From Chthonomonas sp. (GTDB taxonomy: Bacteria; Armatimonadota; Fimbriimonadia; Fimbriimonadales; Fimbriimonadaceae): 64,000 nucleotides of DNA. Where the stretch lies: contig JAEURR010000009.1 in the NCBI GenBank assembly GCA_016788115.1, forward strand, positions 1-64,000, read 5' to 3'. Positions 61,346 through 64,000 of the stretch are shown here, piece by piece. Below the pieces are notes generated by a model. It searched no databases and had not been told where the DNA came from. It was given only the letters and a program-made list of their open reading frames with translations. A program made the position numbers and the translations under genes. Every line of letters begins with the position of its first letter. Positions within the stretch are counted from its first letter, which is position 1.

Positions 61346-62575
61346 TTATTCAGTGCGAAGCGCGACGATGGGGTCGAGCTTGGCCGCACTGACGGCAGGG
61401 AAGAAGCCGAACACCACTCCAATCGCCGCGGAGAACATGCTCGCCCCGATGGCGGCAACCAACGGGAATGGCAGCGCCAAACCGTCCTTGCTGGGGAACC
61501 CCTTTGCGACGGTCAGCGCCGTCACACCCTGGCCCATGAGCCATGCGATCGACATCCCGATGAGACCACCGATCAGACTGAGCGTTCCCGCCTCGATCAG
61601 GAACTGGAGCAACACAGCCGATCGCTTTGCGCCGACCGCCTTGCGCAGACCAATCTCGCGCGTGCGCTCCGTCACCGAGACGAGCATGATGTTCATGATG
61701 CCGATGCCGCCGACGAGCAGGGACAGCGCCGCGATTCCCGCGAGGAGCGCTCCCGCCACGCCGATGATCCCCTGGAAGACCTTCATCACGTTGGCGCTCG
61801 AATCGAGCGAGTAGACGGCCTTGTTCCCGGTCCTCGCCATCAGGAGTCGCCAAATTTTGTCCATGACCTTGTTGGGATCGTAGCCATCCTTCGGGCGCAT
61901 GAGGATCGCATCCACGCTGTCGCCGCCAATCCACTTTTGGTTTGCGGTCGTGAGCGGCATGAAGACGGTCTTGGTGTTGCGGTCTCCCATCAGCTCAAGC
62001 GGTTCGCTGACGCCCACGACCTCCAGCGAGATGCCGTTCATTCCGATCCGGTTGCCGATGGGACTTGCGCCCCCAAAGAGTTCTTTCGAGACGTCTTCGC
62101 TGATGACGGCAACGTTCGCTCGGGCATCCAGGTCCGCGCGGTTCAAGAACCTGCCCGACAGGAGTGTCACCCGGTTCAGTGTTGTGAATTCTGCATCGGA
62201 GGCGTTTATCCGTACCGATTTCGACTTCTTCTCACCGAAGGTGACATCTTGGCGGCCAGCTTCTCGGAAGCCTGAGGCGACTTCGATTTCGGGAACGCGA
62301 TCAGTGATGTACTTGATGTCATCGAGCTTCAACCCCTCGATCGATCCTTGACGATCGGCATCCTTCAGCCTCCAGGGCTCAAACGTCAGGAAGAGGGTGT
62401 CCGAGCCGATCTTTGCAAACTGAGACTTGATGTAGCTTTGAAACCCGTTTGAGATCATGACGATGATCGTCACACTCATCACACCGATGATCACTCCAAG
62501 CATGGTAAGGAATGCACGCAACTTGTGCAGCCGTAGCATGCCGAGGGCAATTCGGAAGCTCTCAAGGAAGTTCAT
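61346..62575 (-). CDS. MacB/FtsX-type ABC transporter permease
   Basis: The 409-residue protein has an N-terminal transmembrane helix (LTMLGVIIGVMSVTIIVMIS region), a periplasmic MacB_PCD domain (residues 45-270), and three C-terminal helices with the conserved FtsX core NIMLVSVTERTREIGLRKAVGAKR. It should couple to an ATPase and a membrane-fusion protein in a MacAB-type efflux system. The membrane-fusion gene ends just before it (1-nt gap). No ATPase gene lies between or downstream in this window. Confidence 0.95.
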   Translation of the reverse strand: MNFLESFRIALGMLRLHKLRAFLTMLGVIIGVMSVTIIVMISNGFQSYIKSQFAKIGSDTLFLTFEPWRLKDADRQGSIEGLKLDDIKYITDRVPEIEVASGFREAGRQDVTFGEKKSKSVRINASDAEFTTLNRVTLLSGRFLNRADLDARANVAVISEDVSKELFGGASPIGNRIGMNGISLEVVGVSEPLELMGDRNTKTVFMPLTTANQKWIGGDSVDAILMRPKDGYDPNKVMDKIWRLLMARTGNKAVYSLDSSANVMKVFQGIIGVAGALLAGIAALSLLVGGIGIMNIMLVSVTERTREIGLRKAVGAKRSAVLLQFLIEAGTLSLIGGLIGMSIAWLMGQGVTALTVAKGFPSKDGLALPFPLVAAIGASMFSAAIGVVFGFFPAVSAAKLDPIVALRTE

Positions 62576-62576
62576 G

Positions 62577-64000
62577 TCAGTCTCCGCCCGAGAACGCCCC
62601 GAGCCGTTCGGGGCCCTTGTAATCCGGCTTGACCAGGGACTCGCCGCCCTTTAGCCCCGAGAGGACTTCGAGTTGGGCACCGCTCTCGGCACCCACGGTC
62701 ACGTCTTTGCGAACTGGTTTGCCCTTGGCATCCTTTGCGGCGAGCATCACGAACCGTCCCTTGTCGTCCTTGCCGACGTACTCGATCGGGCACACGACGA
62801 CGTTCTTGCGCTCAAGGGTTGTAACCGTGCACTTGGCGTTCATGCCGGACTTCAATCGGTCATCGACCTTGTCAAATGTGATCTCGACCTTGTACTTCAC
62901 GACGGCGCTGCTTGCTCCAGCCGCTGGATCGTTGCTCGTTGGGGCGAGTTTGGTCACGACGCCGGTGAACTCACTGTTTGGGACCGCGTCCACGGTGATC
63001 TTTGCACCCATCTTCAGCTTCAGTCGCGCGACGTCGATCTCATTGATGTCGAGTCGAACCAGCATCTGGTGCCGATCTTCGATTTTGACGATCGGGCTGC
63101 CGCTACTGAAACCGCCGATGCTGGTGACGAGTTCGCCCTCTTGCACCAGCTTTTTCGTAACGATCCCGTCGATGGGGCTGCGAATCTCGGTCTCGCCGAG
63201 GAGTCGCTGTGACTCGCGGAGGGAATTCTGGATTTGCTCGGCGGTCGCCTGCGACTGCCGTACGCTCTGAGCCATGGCTTCGGGGTCACGCAGCGCCGCC
63301 TGTGCATCGCGCAGGCTCGCAAGGGCGGTCTGGTAGTCCTGACGCTTGGTGGAATCTTGAATGCGATTCGCGTTGGCGCGATCAAGCTCGGCTCGGCTCT
63401 GCTTGATGGTCTCTTCGGCACGGGCTAGCGCAAGCTGCTCCTCTTGCTTGAGTCGATCATATCGTGCCTGGGCGTTCACCACTTTGTTCTGCGACAGCGA
63501 CTCGTTCAGCTGTGCGTCCTGGTAATCGCGGAGGCTGATGTACCCTTTGTCGTACTGCGTCTTGCGACGGGCTAGCTCGCTCTGGGCATTGTCCCGGCTG
63601 GCCATGGCGTCTTGGAGTGCCGATTCAACGGCAGCGCGCTCATTCGGTTGGCGTACCTTGACGAGTTCGTCGCGTGCCTGCAGGGCCGACTTGTACGAGG
63701 CCTCTGCTTGAGAGATCGCGCTCTTCGTGAGCGTTGGCTGGATTTTCAACTCAGACTCCAGCTGCGCGACGCGCAGCTTTGCACGGTCGTAAGCCGCTGC
63801 TGCCGTCACGCGTCGTTGCTCCATCTCGATGGAGCTCCGCTTAACCGAGCTTTGTGCGCCGCGGAGCTGTGCGAGCTCGCCTTCGACCCGGTTGCGAGTC
63901 TCCTGTGGGTCGATCACCGCGATCAGCTGCCCCTTCGTCACAAGGTCGCCTTCCTTCACGAGGAGCTTGGCCAGCCGGCCGGACACCTGGCTCTTCACCT
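62577..64000 (-). CDS. MacA/HlyD-type membrane fusion protein, truncated at the window edge
   Basis: At least 474 residues of a periplasmic adaptor are visible. It has a lipoyl-type segment (GRLAKLLVKEGDLVTKGQLIAVIDP), a very long coiled coil (residues 30-260), a second half-motif (LLGETEIRSPIDGIVTKKLVQ), beta-barrel domains and a C-terminal part with KDVTVGAESGAQLEVLSGLK. It should link an inner-membrane transporter to an outer-membrane channel. The start codon and signal sequence lie beyond the right edge. It precedes the MacB-like permease. Confidence 0.93.
   Translation of the reverse strand, partial: VKSQVSGRLAKLLVKEGDLVTKGQLIAVIDPQETRNRVEGELAQLRGAQSSVKRSSIEMEQRRVTAAAAYDRAKLRVAQLESELKIQPTLTKSAISQAEASYKSALQARDELVKVRQPNERAAVESALQDAMASRDNAQSELARRKTQYDKGYISLRDYQDAQLNESLSQNKVVNAQARYDRLKQEEQLALARAEETIKQSRAELDRANANRIQDSTKRQDYQTALASLRDAQAALRDPEAMAQSVRQSQATAEQIQNSLRESQRLLGETEIRSPIDGIVTKKLVQEGELVTSIGGFSSGSPIVKIEDRHQMLVRLDINEIDVARLKLKMGAKITVDAVPNSEFTGVVTKLAPTSNDPAAGASSAVVKYKVEITFDKVDDRLKSGMNAKCTVTTLERKNVVVCPIEYVGKDDKGRFVMLAAKDAKGKPVRKDVTVGAESGAQLEVLSGLKGGESLVKPDYKGPERLGAFSGGD

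Overview
The window looks like a chromosomal segment from a GC-rich, didermal bacterium of the phylum Armatimonadota, probably near Fimbriimonadia. The placement rests on protein style. The pseudopilin at 54982-55869 has the N-terminal signature (TLIELLVVIAIIAILAAILF followed by PVFAQAK) that I associate with that phylum. There are also many lipoproteins with poly-Gly or Ser/Thr linkers, a PEP-CTERM protein, a tricorn-type protease and paired flotillins. This is inference; a 16S rRNA or marker-gene tree would be needed to confirm it. No insertion sequence, prophage or CRISPR array is visible. The window is mostly core genome with secreted or cell-surface genes of unknown function in between.

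Layout. 1-4 kb: the end of an unknown gene, a PEP-CTERM protein and a large secreted beta-helix protein. 4-6 kb: tuf and rpsJ, each with its own promoter and terminator. 6-9 kb (minus): an operon of a class II aldolase, hisS, an outer-membrane-like protein and a J-like protein. 9-14 kb (plus): tricorn-like protease, lipoate ligase-like protein and a lipoprotein. 14-18.6 kb (minus): AraC-type regulator and glyoxalase-fold protein, the primary sigma factor, sucD, and a secreted protein. 18.8-22 kb (plus): a cyclic di-AMP riboswitch, a terminator, an ECF sigma factor, an anti-sigma/DUF4349 fusion and an Eis-like acetyltransferase. 22-27 kb: a repeat-rich lipoprotein, a GspE/PilB ATPase, an EamA transporter and a Gfo/Idh/MocA oxidoreductase. 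27-30 kb (minus): an NfeD-flotillin-flotillin operon. 30-33 kb (minus): rplC-rplD-rplW-rplB, cut off from the rest of the S10 operon. 33-40.6 kb: M42 peptidase, thioredoxin-like protein, cysS, rho, hpt and a nitrilase-family hydrolase. 40.7-45.4 kb (plus): leuS, a TPR lipoprotein, a RadC-like protein and a translin-family protein. 45.4-50.8 kb (minus): a dockerin-bearing protein, tRNA-Met, parB, flagellin and an Asp/Arg-rich protein. 50.8-52.6 kb (plus): a tyrosine phosphatase and infC-rpmI-rplT. 52.6-64 kb: an EF-G paralogue, a pseudopilin, isocitrate dehydrogenase with a separately encoded C-terminal domain, two glycosyltransferases, secreted proteins, and a MacB-like permease with its membrane-fusion protein, which runs off the right edge.

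The main points of interest are regulatory or architectural. (1) A well-matched c-di-AMP aptamer and intrinsic terminator precede an ECF sigma/anti-sigma pair. (2) The C-terminal domain of a Thermus/Rickettsia-type isocitrate dehydrogenase is encoded as its own gene upstream of the catalytic body. (3) infC appears to start at AUA, overlapping the stop codon of an 11-codon upstream ORF, and its 3' end overlaps rpmI by 89 nt. (4) The S10 operon is broken into separate pieces. (5) A translin-family protein is translationally coupled to a RadC/JAMM protein. Several genes have a -10 box about 7 nt before the start codon, which suggests leaderless mRNAs. Several terminators lie inside the 3' end of the convergent neighbour. 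All function calls come from reading motifs by eye; no database search was run.
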